A stretch of DNA of 64,000 nucleotides from Anthonomus grandis grandis (lineage: Eukaryota; Arthropoda; Insecta; Coleoptera; Curculionidae), in the NCBI RefSeq assembly GCF_022605725.1, contig NC_065563.1, forward strand, positions 9,326,518 to 9,390,517. Direction: 5' to 3'. The position numbers and the translations under genes are program-made. The first letter of the stretch is position 1, and each line of letters begins with the position of its first letter. Under the pieces are notes generated by a model. That model had not been told where the DNA came from, did no database searches, and saw nothing but the letters and a program-made list of their open reading frames with translations. This document shows positions 42,391 to 53,329 of this stretch, piece by piece.

Positions 42391-43954
42391 TTAGCCACAG
42401 AGCTTCTTTTGTGCCAAGTGCCACGGCAATGTACTCGGCTTCAGTAGTCGAAAGAGCGACCATACTTTGTCGTTGGCTAGACCATTCGCAAACAAAAATG
42501 TACCCACTGGTAGATTTTCTAGTTTCAGGGCAACCTGCATAATCAGCATCAGTATATCCCTCAACAACTGCACATTCGGTTTTTCGATATATAATAGAAA
42601 AATTCTCGGTTTTCTTTAAATTTCGGAAAATACGTTTAACTGCTGTTTAACTATTTAATTACGTATTTTAATAATTATTAAAATACGTAAACTGCTGCGT
42701 TAGTCTGCTTACCGAAGCCAGAAAAATTAAAGAAAAAACTGCTTGACGATAGGGTTCATTTCTTGCTGAGCTGTCAATACAATCTGGAGTTTTTAGATGA
42801 AGTCCAGGTTCTGCTGGAACACTCACAGGTTTTGCTTAATCCATATTGAATTTTTGAAGAATCTTTTTCACATATTGTCTCTGGTAAAGCACTATTGAAT
42901 GTTTTTCTTGATTGCACTCGATTTCAAGTCCAAAAAATTGTTTTACGTCACTCACCGTGATCTCGAAACTGTCCTTTAGGTTTCTCAACAGGTCCCAAAT
43001 CAGATTTGACGACGATGATATCACTAAACCGTCATCCACGTATAAGGTCAAATAAATTGACACTCCATTTATATTTCCGGCGAAAACGCATGGGTCACTT
43101 TTCAGTTGTCTAAAATTATACTTGCTTAAGAAGGTCACAAATGTCTTATTCTAGCAGCACGGAGACTGTTTCAATCCATACAGACTTTTTATCAATTTAC
43201 CGACACGGTTGGGAACATTTGAGTCTTCATAACCACGTGGTTGTCTTATGTAAATTATCTCTTCTAATTCGCCATACAGAAACGCAGTTTCAACATCAAA
43301 CTGGGACATTTCATAATCATTTTCTGCTGCTAAAGCAAGTAGCACACGTATAGAGTCATATCTCACTATCGGGGCAAAAGTATCTTTATAGTCAATGCCT
43401 TATTGTTGCATAAAACCTCGCGCCACTAAACGAGCTTTGTAACCATTTTCGTCACTTTTTGCGCGAAACACCAACTTGGTGTCTATCACTTTCGCATTTT
43501 CCGGTTTTGGCACAAGCTCTTATGTTTTGTTTTTCTGATGAGCCTCAATTTCTTCATCCATAGCCAGTTTCCATTTTTCCGAATCTTCCGAATCATTTTT
43601 CTGAATAATAAACTGCAGCTCTGAAATAAACTGGGCGTTAAAGTTTCACCATTCCGTAAGCAGCGTGGTTCAATAACTTCAGTTATTTCTTCTTCTTGTG
43701 GCGTGTCTTCATCATCTTCTAAATCATTTTCATAATTTCCAAAAGATAGCGGTGTTTCAGCAGTTTCATTTAAAACAGGTGCCATGACGCTTTTTCATTA
43801 AAACACTAATTTTTCGAGTTTTCGAGTTCCAGAGTCTGTAGTTTTCAGAATAGCCTTCATATCCTACAAACAATTGTTTTTCACTTTTTGGATCCCACTT
43901 TTTCCTAAACTGAGGCGGAATAGACACATAGGCTATAGATACAAAAATTTTCAT
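42391..43954 (-). pseudogene. Copia linker, reverse transcriptase, RNase H start
   Basis: The first frame (43954-43766) has the post-integrase block with KKWDPKSEKQLFVGYEGY. An acidic linker frame (43785-43486) and RT frames follow. The RT has QFDVETAFLYGELEEIIYI and GLKQSPCC in 43366-43151, and CVFAGNINGVSIYLTLYVDD, with the catalytic YVDD near 43035, in the next frame. The RNase H begins in 42573-42391 and is cut by inserted DNA at 42353. A 51-bp duplication-flanked insertion lies at 42638-42696. Confidence 0.88.
42638..42696. repeat. Small palindromic insertion with 8-bp direct repeats
   Basis: AACTGCTG occurs at 42638-42645 and 42689-42696. Between them is about 43 bp containing a perfect 32-bp palindrome (TTACGTATTTTAATAA and its inverse) at 42659-42690. 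It interrupts the copia RT/RNase H reading, so it is an insertion younger than the copia element. An 8-bp duplication is the size made by hAT-type transposases, but no hAT ends are visible. Confidence 0.7.
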
Positions 43955-43975
43955 ATGTTTGAGGGACGGTTGTCT

Positions 43976-45050
43976 TTAAAACCATTTTTCATAAGCACTT
44001 TCAGAATTTTCTCCACTTAAAACTCTGTTTAATACAGAGGCTGCTGTATTTATAGCTTCTGTCCACAATTCTCTTGGAACATTTTTGTTAAAAAGCATAG
44101 AGCGGGCACATTCCACCAGTGACCGCATTTGTCGCTCAGAAGTGCCATTTTGCTGAGGTGAGTATGGCGCGGATTTTTCATGAACTATTCCTTTCCCTTC
44201 TAAAGATGCTCTGAATTCATGGCTTAAATATTCCGTTCCATTATCACTTCTTAAAATTTTTATTTTATTTCCAGTTTGTGTTTGTACAAGTGCCTCAAAA
44301 ATTCTAAAGTGACTTAGTACTTCATTTTTATGTCTCATAAAATATACCATTTGGTATTCACTAAAATCATCTTTAAAGAGTGCAAAAAAAAGCGAGCCCC
44401 TCGGTGACTTAATGTTCATAGGTCCACACATGTCAGAGTGAATCATCTCCCCAGGTTTTTCAACTTTTGAATGGAATGGTTTTCTTGGTTGTTTGCCAAA
44501 CTGACATGCCTCACAGAAAAAATCATTTTAATTTGTACAAGGAAGATTCGCATTTTTCTTTAAATCTTTTATTACTTGCAGGTTGACGTATCCAAAACGT
44601 TCATGCCACATTTGAAGTGAATTACTCGTAGCAAGATTACATTCAATTTAGTTGGTTTGCTTTATAGGGAAACTCATTTTCCATAAGTTGTTCTTTCGTG
44701 TCCCCATGCATGAAATTCTACCATTTTTATCACGAAATTCGCCTTCGTCTTTGTATGAAAAATGTGTAAAATTTCTCTCAGTCATTGCTCCCACTGAAAA
44801 TAAACTTCTTTGCAACTCAGGAATAAACAAAACATTGTTTATTGTGCGACATTATTCACAGGAGCCTGAATTTCTATGGTTCCTATCCCAGTTGCCTGAA
44901 TTACTCTGCGATCTGCCACTTTTACAACAATTGGTTTACTAATTGGCTCGATTTTAGAAGACCACTTTTTCTGGTTGGTCATATGCATGCTTGCACCAGA
45001 ATCACATATCACATATGTAAGCAGTTTCTGTATCTGAGATTTTTCTTTGG
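43976..45050 (-). pseudogene. Copia protease, pre-integrase and integrase
   Basis: The protease block CDSGASMHMTNQ lies near 45010-44975. A pre-integrase segment follows (44830-44648, LQRSLFSVGAMTER) and the zinc-binding region near 44620-44500 (histidines, then CEACQFGKQPRKPFHS after a stop). The integrase frame 44446-43976 has HSDMCGPM (first Asp), LRSDNGTEYLS (second Asp) and PYSPQQNGTSERQ (Glu). One stop and several frameshifts are present. Confidence 0.88.
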
Positions 45051-45812
45051 CTAGTCGCTTTTTGCATTCACGCGTCCAGTGTCCTTTCTCATAACAAAAA
45101 TTGCATTGGTCCTTTTCTTTAGATTGGCAATACTTTTGTCTTTGCTGGTTGTACCCTTTTCTTTACTTGTATAATTGGTAAGTTCCATTTGAAGAGCTTC
45201 AACTTTCAGTGCCAAACTCGTAGTCTCATCTTCACTTAAGGTCATGCGAGTCTCTTCTTGCCGTGCTACTAGATTGTTAAAAGTTTGCATAGACGGCTCA
45301 CAGAATCCCAGCAGTACGAAAAGCATTGTATTTTGCTGGCAAGCTACTAATCACTTTCGAAAAAATCGCACTTTGGCTTACACTGTCGCCTATATCTGAT
45401 AAATGCTTAAAAATCGTTTCAATATTTGCAATATGAGTAGATATTTTTGTATTAACAGGCATGAAACATTCATAGAAACGTTGCCAAATTAATTCTTTTG
45501 AAACTTCCGTCTTCTGCTCATGTATACTAATTAATTTTGACCACATTTCCGCAGCAGTTTTACAATTAACTAAATATTGCAATTGATCAGGCATAATCGA
45601 AGAAAGAAAAACTACTTGCGCTTTTGAATTTTTCTTGTCCCAGTGTTTCCATTCAGTCGTTGTTTTATCTTCTGGTCACCAGATATTCCTTGAACGACTT
45701 CATCTAAGCCTTCAGCTTTTAAAACTACGGACACGCTAAATTTCCACAGCTGGAAATTGCTCCCGTCAAACTTGACAATGTGTCCTGCAGAGCCTTCTTT
45801 TGCAGTTGTCAT
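45051..45812 (-). pseudogene. Copia gag with zinc knuckle
   Basis: The start at 45812 (MTTAKEGSAGHIVKFDG, then NFQLWKFSVSVVLKAEGL) is the typical copia Gag opening. After a frameshift, 45594-45298 has LVNCKTAAEMWSKL and LPAKYNAF (the UBN2-type Gag core). The last part has a CCHC knuckle (CNFCYEKGHWTREC) at about 45100-45060, read across a frame change. Gag would package the RNA and form particles. Confidence 0.85.
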
Positions 45813-45953
45813 TTTCGCAGAACAACTTCACTTAAGTCGCATAATCCCTGTAAATGCACTACTGTACCGGCTAGAGTGTTCGGCGGCGCGACGCGCTCAA
45901 GAACTCGCGAACTTAGACACACTATAAACCACTAAGATTCTGGGCCCATAACC

Positions 45954-46099
45954 TGTTGCAATTATTGTTATGAGGTTGTGTGTCTAATGAAAGTACAGAA
46001 ATACGAATAAAACTCATGTTTATTATCTACACGAACGATTAGTTTAAAGAAAAATGTATGAAAAGTAATAACAGATCTTCGGGTCTGTTTAAAAGCTAA
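45954..46099 (-). repeat. Copia 5' LTR, truncated
   Basis: Similarity to the 3' LTR stops at AAAGCTA near 46099, where an unrelated repeat begins. The primer-binding site adjoins the inner edge. Confidence 0.85.
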
Positions 46100-46262
46100 T
46101 AGAAGACTAACTTTGATTTACAAAAAAAGAAGATCGGGTCGCATAAAGCAAACAAACACATCGCCAGTCGCGATGAGTGTCGCGAAAGACGCAACTCTCT
46201 AACTCTAAAAATAACGGAGATATCCCGCAAAAGTACCCAAAATGGGACACCCTGTACAATAT
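46100..46262. repeat. Arthropod repeat ending CACCCTGTA
   Basis: Read on the minus strand it begins TACAGGGTGTCCCATTTTGG and continues GGATATCTCCGTTATTTTTA, then GAGTTAGAGAGTTGCG. This is a common opening of arthropod interspersed repeats. It truncates the copia 5' LTR at 46099. The other end and the class are not resolved. Confidence 0.6.
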
Positions 46263-46956
46263 AGTTGCTATTTGATATATTAATTTTTCCCACGATAAAT
46301 TAACCTCTATGTCAGAGGGATTGAAGTTCTTCTTCAAATCCTGCTTAACCTGCTGTACATTTTTTTCCGAGCATTTTTTGTTTTTCAAACAGAACTTTGT
46401 CACTGTTATTAGTGACAGCTGCGGCATAGGATGAATTTACTACGTACTTGGTGGGTACTGGTTATTGCTTACACTTTTTGGTTTATTTCTTTAGTTACAT
46501 TTATCTAATACCCTTATACTAATCACATTTGCAAAATCTTTTGCTGTATACGTTCTAGTTTACCAACGGCCGATACACTTAGGTTTTTTTCTCAGGCGGA
46601 ATCCACGCATATCAATATTGTGATATTTTTCATTAAAATATTTATTACACCTATTGATTATATTATAGATTTAACATCATCAAACCCCAATTTACACTTG
46701 GCACAATTCTCTATACTATAGAATCACCGTCATCATCATTCATATTAGTTCCTCCAGTCATAGCATTTGAAAAAAAAAAGAAAATTTCACACTAGAACTA
46801 TTAAAACGTAGCACAAAAAGTATTTAATCAACGGCAAAAACGCTACATTATAAAAAAAAATGTAGCTAAAACTATATATTAGTGTAAACAGGCCAAATTA
46901 AGTCATACTTATATATTTACTGTGTTATTTATTATAAGATGTTATAAAATATTTAC

Positions 46957-47112
46957 CTTGTACAACAGGAAGATGCCTGATCTCTTTAACAACCTTATTA
47001 TCTCTTTCCGAAGAGTTTCCACTAGTATTAGCACCACTATTATTCCTACTTGCGAATTTAAGTTTTAAGAAATGCATCATTGTCTCTAGCCTGTGTCGTG
47101 CATATTATGCAT
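46957..47112 (-). CDS. Possible upstream coding exon (CK1 gamma?)
   Basis: On the minus strand a TTTGCAG acceptor ends at 47113, and ATGATG at 47080 opens a frame of 41 codons (MMHFLKLKFASRNNSG to IRHLPVVQ) ending at CAAG/GTAAAT. The composition is low in repeats and coding-like. It leaves one base over (phase 1). Kinase exon 1 has an open acceptor at 36343 with two bases before the next codon, so joining would read VVQ-E-SKNIPLPN and then MTSSQ. This makes it a candidate first exon of the kinase, with the copia nest in intron 1. No family memory supports the protein sequence, so it remains a hypothesis. Confidence 0.4.
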
Positions 47113-48060
47113 CTGCAAATCAATTAAAAAAAATTACACTATTCCTTTAAAAAGATGTGTCCTCCCCAATACCTTTTTTCCAACCGTAAAGTTCGATTAT
47201 GAATTTAAACAAAAAAAAATTAAATATTTTTAATTTAACTGTAAAATTTTGAGCTTTTGTCACATTTGGCGTGTCAACAGACGCGTTTTTTCTATGTCCG
47301 GGTTGAAGTTCGTCCCGAGCACGTTCGACGAAAACGTTCTTGCCTGCCCCCCGTCTTTAATTTCCACCCACGTAGTCTATTAAAGGCGAATTTCCATTTG
47401 CAAGAAGAAAATACCTTTCACGGAGGTCCTGACTGAAAGTAGTTAACACCGACCGCTTAATATCCGAATCTGAATCAATTTCTGGAAAACACTTTCCTCC
47501 CCCGCCTTCCTCGCTGGATGGCAATTTACGCTCTGTGCAGTTCTGGATTGAGGTTTTGCCGGAATTACCATAACCATTATAAAGCTGGATTTCGGGACGA
47601 GAACACGAGGTATTTAATGAGAAACCGAAATCGGGCCGTTTTAGAACGATAAAGCAAACTGAGAGGGAAGGGAAAAATGTGGTCGTTTAACTCCCTCTGT
47701 CTCCTTTTAATGTTTTTAACATCTTTTTGGTCCTTTGAACCGGATTTTGACCCTTAAAGGCGAACGGATTAAGGGGCAAAAATTGGTGATTACCACTCTG
47801 CGCACATTTGTCCCTTCGAGCCGGATTTTTACATTTAGCGTAATGACTTTTTTCACGAAAAATAGATTTATTAATCTAATCAAATTATGTGCCTAAAGAT
47901 CTATAAAACACCAATCTGAAAAGTTGTTAATGATTTTCTGGAAAGGTCATTTGTAATATTCTATTTTCCATCCAGATATTTCCGTTAACAATATTGGTCT
48001 CTCGAACTGGATTTTTAATGGGATAAGGCATATTTAGTGAAAACAAACGTAGTCAACTAG
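47113..48060. other. Non-coding, probably single-copy host DNA
   Basis: No gene. From about 47250 to 47860 base composition is balanced and free of the surrounding repeats, as in the stretches 480-1080 and 16480-17800. The A-B-C repeat family begins near 48063. Confidence 0.45.
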
Positions 48061-48593
48061 ATAGGACATGTAACAAAACTTAAATTCTATACAATTTAAA
48101 TGTGGTTTTAGCTAATATTTACACATGTCGTAAGAATCATTACTTTTAGATTCTTCTTCTTTTTTTCTGTAGTGGAAACTGACATTTGCTATGTAGCAAC
48201 ATTTAAATTCTCTACAATTTAATAGGAGTGGTTTCAGCTACCCATAAGTTTATTAATAACATAGCTGGTTCTTGAATCCGAGTGTTTTAAATTAAAACAA
48301 AGATAAAACCATTTATTTGTATAATACTTGTGTTCAAATTTATCAGTTGTAAATTGTTCTTCTTCTTTGATGTGGCTAATGGTATTTGCTATATAGGAAC
48401 ACTTGGACGTGAAGTAAGAATTATTACCTCTTTTTCTTTCCTGTAGTGCAAACTGGTACTTGCTATGTAGCAACTTCTGTAAAATTTAAATGTGGTTTTC
48501 GAGATCTGTAGGTATATTAGTCACCATAACTGGTTCTTAAGTCTTAAGTTAAAACAAAGACAGAAGCCGTTAATTGTGTAACTATTGGGAGGT

Positions 48594-48853
48594 TGTAACG
48601 GTAAACACCGTTTGGTTTTTGCACTATTTCTCGTATTAACATCTAATTTGGTTATAATGAAATTTACTCATTTTTATTATTTATTTATTTCTAAGAATTG
48701 AGCATTTTGCTCCGCAGTGCAGCGGTTAAAAACTTAAAAAACGACGACTACTACTGCCTGACTGACAAAACAAAACTAAAAATAGATTCTATCGTATCAA
48801 GCCAGCGGCGTCACATGTCTTGCTGGACTATTAAAACAACTCAGTGGCACTCA
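48594..48853 (-). repeat. BEL 3' LTR
   Basis: About 260 bp from TGTAACGG to CTCAGTGGCA. The inner tip (CGCGACA, present in the other LTR) has been lost at the deletion joint with the RNase H coding region. Confidence 0.75.
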
Positions 48854-50715
48854 AACAGCCCCACATAATTGCAGTCTTGGTAGGGTTAAAGTTTTAGTGG
48901 GTGCTACTTTAGATTTCGCACACAGAAGGTTTTCAATTAAACGTGTATACAAACATGCACCGTATGCTTTCTCAGATGAATCACAGTATCCATGAATTTC
49001 TATTTTTGTTTGTCTGATACTTAAAACATGTCTTCTAATATTTAAGTTATTCAAATTTGGCAACTAATCAGATGAAACTTCTTCGTCCCAACTGACGCCC
49101 TTTCTCCACAATTTTTGCATTATTAATTGAGCTACTACAACCACTGGTCCAACCAGTCCCAGGGGGTCAAAACTTCTGGAAAGAACTGCCAATATATTTC
49201 GTTTTGTTAATTACTTTCTATATGGATGGTATATTGCAATGTATCTGCCTTTATATTCCAGAATAAACCTAAAGTCTTGGTTATTTGTTTATCCACCATA
49301 TAATGATCAATATTACTATTCATATCATCTCTTAAAAGATTTTTAACATTTGAAACCCATTTTCTTAAACAAAATCTTGATTTTTTCAACACCTCTGCAA
49401 TTTCACATTTTAATTTCTTAAGTTCCTCGATTGTCGAGGCGCCTGTTAGCAAGTCGTCTACGTAGAAATTGCTCTTAATTTCAAAATATGCTTCAGGATA
49501 TTCCTATTTATACTTGTCTGCTGCTTCATGTAAGCATCTAATGGCTAAAAAGGATGCTGATGAAGTGCCATAAGTGACAGTATTTAATCTATAATACTTT
49601 AACTGCTCCTCAGGTGTAAACCTCCAAACAATGCTTTGCAAATCTCTTTGCTCAGGTTCGATCCAGATTTGTCTATACATTTTTTCTATATCAGCACCCA
49701 GAACAAATCTGTGCGGTCGGAACCGGATAAGGATAGAATACAAGTCATCTTGTATTATGGGTCCCGTTTTTAGCATATCATTTAAACTTATCCCACTGCA
49801 AGTCCTTGCGCTGGCATCAAACACTACCCTTAATTTTGTGGTAGTATTATCATTTTTTATTACGCCGTGATGAGGCATATAATAAACTAATTTTTCGTTA
49901 TCCATTTCAGCATTAGATATTTCCGTCATATGACCCAATTCAATATATTCATTAATAAATCTAGAATATTCAATTCTCAGATCCTGATCTTGACTTAACC
50001 TTTTTTCCAACTTAAGAAATCTCATTTCTGCTGCTAATTTTGACTCTCCTAAATCTTCTATTCCTTTCTTTACTGGTAACTGTACAATAAACATTCCATC
50101 GTCAGCATATTTTGATGTTTCAACAAACAATTTTTCACATTCCCTCTCTTCTTTTTTTAGAAAAATAACTGGCTCTAACTCCTCAATATTCCAAAATTTC
50201 TCTATGTGGTGGTCGAGACCTTCATGAATAGAAAAGTTGCAGATGGTCTGACAATGATTACGTTGCTCACCACTATTAGTATTATATTTAGTAGATAGGC
50301 ATACTTTCTGATATAACCCATCCAAAATAAGTTTTTTGCAAAATGGGCATGTTTGCTATTTTTATTTGTCCATATTGAGGAAGTTCATAAAATATTTCTG
50401 CTCCAAATAAGAGATCAATTTTTGATGGTAAATTAAATGAAGAATCTGCTAAATGTATATTAGAAGGTATTTTAAAACGTTTTATATCAAGTGGCATCAC
50501 TGGTAAGGCATTCGTTATTTTATCTAACACCACACAATTTAGATTTATCATAAGTGAATTTATCTTCGATTTAATTTTAACATTTACAGATTTTATCACT
50601 TTGATTACTGCACCATTGATTCCTACCACTGACATGATTAGCTCACTACATATAAAATTAGATTGAGAACCAGAATCTAGCAAGGCCCTTACTTCTTGAG
50701 TATTACCCCTTATAA
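48851..50715 (-). pseudogene. BEL protease, RT and RNase H fragment
   Basis: The protease frame (about 50710-50288) has ALLDSGSQSNFICSEL, with the catalytic Asp-Ser-Gly intact, and KIDLLFGAEIFYELP (DUF1758). The next frame (50325-49504) has FWNIEELEP, RVVFDASARTCSGISLND, HRFVLGADIEKMYRQIWI (RT catalytic Asp) and LNTVTYGTSSASF. The RT palm YVDD codons are around 49465 (YVDDLLTGAST, read with the frame at 49452). RNase H starts IEIHGYCDSSEKAYGACLYT and stops at the deletion joint near 48854. Frameshifts lie near 50300, 49500 and 49200. The sequence is longer and better kept in the RT than the copy at 11.4-16 kb. Confidence 0.88.
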
Positions 50716-50790
50716 AAATAGATTCTATCGTATCAAGCCAGCGGCGACATATGTCTTGCTGGACTATTAAAACAGCTCAGTGGCGCGACA
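50716..50790 (-). repeat. BEL 5' LTR remnant (outer 75 bp)
   Basis: It shares about 70 bp with the left LTR with few mismatches, ends CGCGACA at the GAGGT duplication and is joined directly to protease coding sequence. Confidence 0.8.
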
Positions 50791-53329
50791 GAGGTGTAGT
50801 CAAATTTATTAGTTAAAGGTTGTTCACATTTGCTGTGGCAAGTGGTGTTTGCTATGTAGCAACCCTTGAACATGAGTACGAATTACTATTTCGTATTTCT
50901 TGCTGTAGAGCAATAAGTCAATTCGGACAATTTAATATGGGTTTGGTTACTTATAAATATATTTATAATATAGCTATTGAAGCCTTTCAAATTAAAACAA
51001 ATCAGTTAGTTGTGCAACACTTGTGATGTTTAGTCAAATTTATTAGATCTAGATTGTTCATCTTTCTTGCTGTGCCTAGTGGTACTTGTTATATAGCAAT
51101 TCTGGGTTATATAGTGAGAAATATTACTTCTAGATTTTTCTTATTTTTTTTTCTGTAATGTACGCTGGTACTTGCTATGTTGCAACACTTTAAATTGAAT
51201 TATTAGCCCCATAATTAATTTTTTAAAACCAATTTTGTGAATTAAAATGCGTATTATAAAAATTATATAATACTTGATTAAAACATGTAATAAAAAATAA
51301 CAGCTTGACCTTTTCCTTCTTCTTCATCTTATTCTTCTTCTTATAATACATCTCTGTTAAATTATTTAAGCTGTTATTTAAGTAATAAGCAATGTAATTA
51401 ATCTTTTAAGGTAAGTTTTCTTAATAAAATTCTCTTTTTAATCTTCTTATTCTTTTTCTTTTGCTTTTTCTTCTTCTGTGCCAGCTGGTACTTGTGATGT
51501 AATAACATTCGTATGCTGTACAGTTTAAATGTAATATTCGCTGCTTATCAGTATATCATTAGCATTTCTGTACCTTCCAGACTTTTGAATTTAAAAAAAA
51601 CCAAAACAGTTAAAAGATATGTGACGTGTAGTACAACTTATGAATTCTAGATATAATATTCTTCGTTTTTGATGTGGAAAGTGGTAGTTGCTATATAGCT
51701 ACACCTCGATATTATACAGTTTAAGTTAATATTTAAAATATTAACAACATGAATAATCTTTTAAGACGAGTTTTTTAATTAAATGGCATGTTAGGCAAAT
51801 ATGGAATGCTTGATAGAAACTAGCAATTCTCCATTCTCCTTCCCCTCTTCATTTGTAAAAACTAATATTGCCTATCTTCTTCTTTTTCTTCCTCTTCTTT
51901 TTCTTTATTTATGCAAGCTGATAATTGCTATGTAGGAACAGTTAAATGCTCTACTATTTAAATGTGGTTTTAATTATGTATTAGTATATTAACGATGTTG
52001 CTGGTTCATTTAGTCACATTTATCAATTCTAGATTCTTCCTTTTTTTGTTGTGTACTTACAATATACGCACACTTGAACGTGCAGTAAGAATTATATCTT
52101 CTTCTTTTCTGTTATGCAAATTGGTGCTTGCTATGTCTCAACATTCGGATATTATATAATTTATTCTATTATTTAAAATATTATCAAAGTAATTAATCTT
52201 TCAAGACGTGTTTTCTTAATTAAATCGTATATTATAGAAGTATCGAATGCTTGATGGTGATGTGTAATAGCAACTAGCAATTCTCCATTCTTCTTCCCCT
52301 CTTCATTTGTAAGAACTATATTCTTTTTCTTCCTCTTCTTGTTCATCATTTATGCAGCCTGGTAATTGCTATGTAGCAACAGTTCAATGCCATTTAAGTG
52401 TGGGTTTAATTATGTATTAGTATGTTAATGATATTAGTGGTTTTCAAGAATTTTAACTATAAAGAAAAGACAAAAGTCGGTATTTTAATAACGTTTGGGA
52501 CGTGTAGTTAAATTTATCGATTCTAGATTCTTCTTTTCTTGTTGTGGTAAGTGGTATTTATAATATAGGACACACACTTCGACGTGTAGTAAGAATTATA
52601 TCTTCTTTTTTTTCTGTAGTGCAAATTGGTACTTGCTGCGTAGCAACATTTAAATATTATACAATTTAAAATATTAGGAACGTAGTTAATTTTTTAAGAC
52701 GAATTTTCTTAATTAAATCGCATATTAAAGAAATATTGAATGTTTAATAATGATGTGTAATAGAAACTAGGAGTTCTCCATTCTTTTTTTTCTTGTTCAT
52801 TTGTAAAAACTAATATTTGCCATCTTCTTCTTTTTCTTCAAATATGCAAGCTGGTAATTGCTATGTAGCAGCATTTGAATGTTGTACTATTTAAATGTGG
52901 TTTTAGTTACGGATTAGTATATTAATGATATTACTGGTTCTTCCAGAATTTTGAATTAAAAACAAAGACAAATAAATTTTTTTTTGTGGTAAATGGTACT
53001 TACAATATAATTCTTGTTTTCTGTAGAACAAATTGGTATTTGCTATATAGCAACAATTGGAATTATTTTAAACATTTTTGGCTATTATTTAAATTATTAA
53101 CAATGTAATTAATATTTTAAGATGAGTCTGATTAATTAAATCGCAAATCGAAGAAGTATCAAATACTTGATATTGATGTGTAAGGAAAACTAGCTGCTTT
53201 CCATTCTTCTTCTTCTTCTTCTCCTGTTCATCTGTTCTTCTTCTTCTTCTTTTCTTCGTCTACTGAAGCTGGTATTTGCTATGTAGAAAAGATTTTAGCT
53301 ACGTATTAGTATATTAATGACATCCCAAG

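Larger units (their letters stand above)
37524..46099 (-). mobile_element. Copia-type LTR retrotransposon with two nested insertions
   Basis: Both LTRs are recognisable: 37524-about 37901 (3' LTR) and 45954-46099 (5' LTR, outer part lost). They share TGTTGC-ATTATT, TAAGGTTGTGTGTCTAAT/TGAGGTTGTGTGTCTAAT, and ACAGATCTTCGGGTCTGTTT. Next to the 5' LTR the minus strand reads GGTTATGGGCCCAG at 45940-45953, the initiator-tRNA-Met half-site primer used by copia. A purine-rich AAGTGGGAGTT at about 37902-37912 is the likely polypurine tract. Gag-pol lies between and is interrupted at 38153-42353 by two DNA transposons. Coding frames are broken throughout. Confidence 0.92.
48594..50790 (-). mobile_element. 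BEL/Pao element reduced by two internal deletions
   Basis: Outer ends are TGTAACGG at 48594 and CGCGACA at 50790, flanked on both sides by GAGGT (48589-48593 and 50791-50795), a clean 5-bp target duplication. The left LTR spans about 48594-48853. The right LTR keeps only its outer 74 bp or so (about 50716-50790), sharing ATAGATTCTATCGTATCAAG and CAGCGGCG with the left one. Between them only the protease, RT and the start of RNase H remain. Gag with most of the right LTR, and the end of pol with the inner tip of the left LTR, are gone. Total 2.2 kb. Confidence 0.85.

Noticed and set aside
46107..46427. 106-codon minus-strand frame as a host gene or LINE gag
   Set aside because: Half of it lies in the interspersed repeat ending CACCCTGTA; the other half (LKNKKCSEKNVQQVKQDLKK) only vaguely suggests a LINE gag and could not be supported.
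49207..50715. BEL pol at 49-50.7 kb as a full-length element extending into the repeat arrays
   Set aside because: The GAGGT duplication and paired LTR remnants show the element ends at 48594 and 50790.
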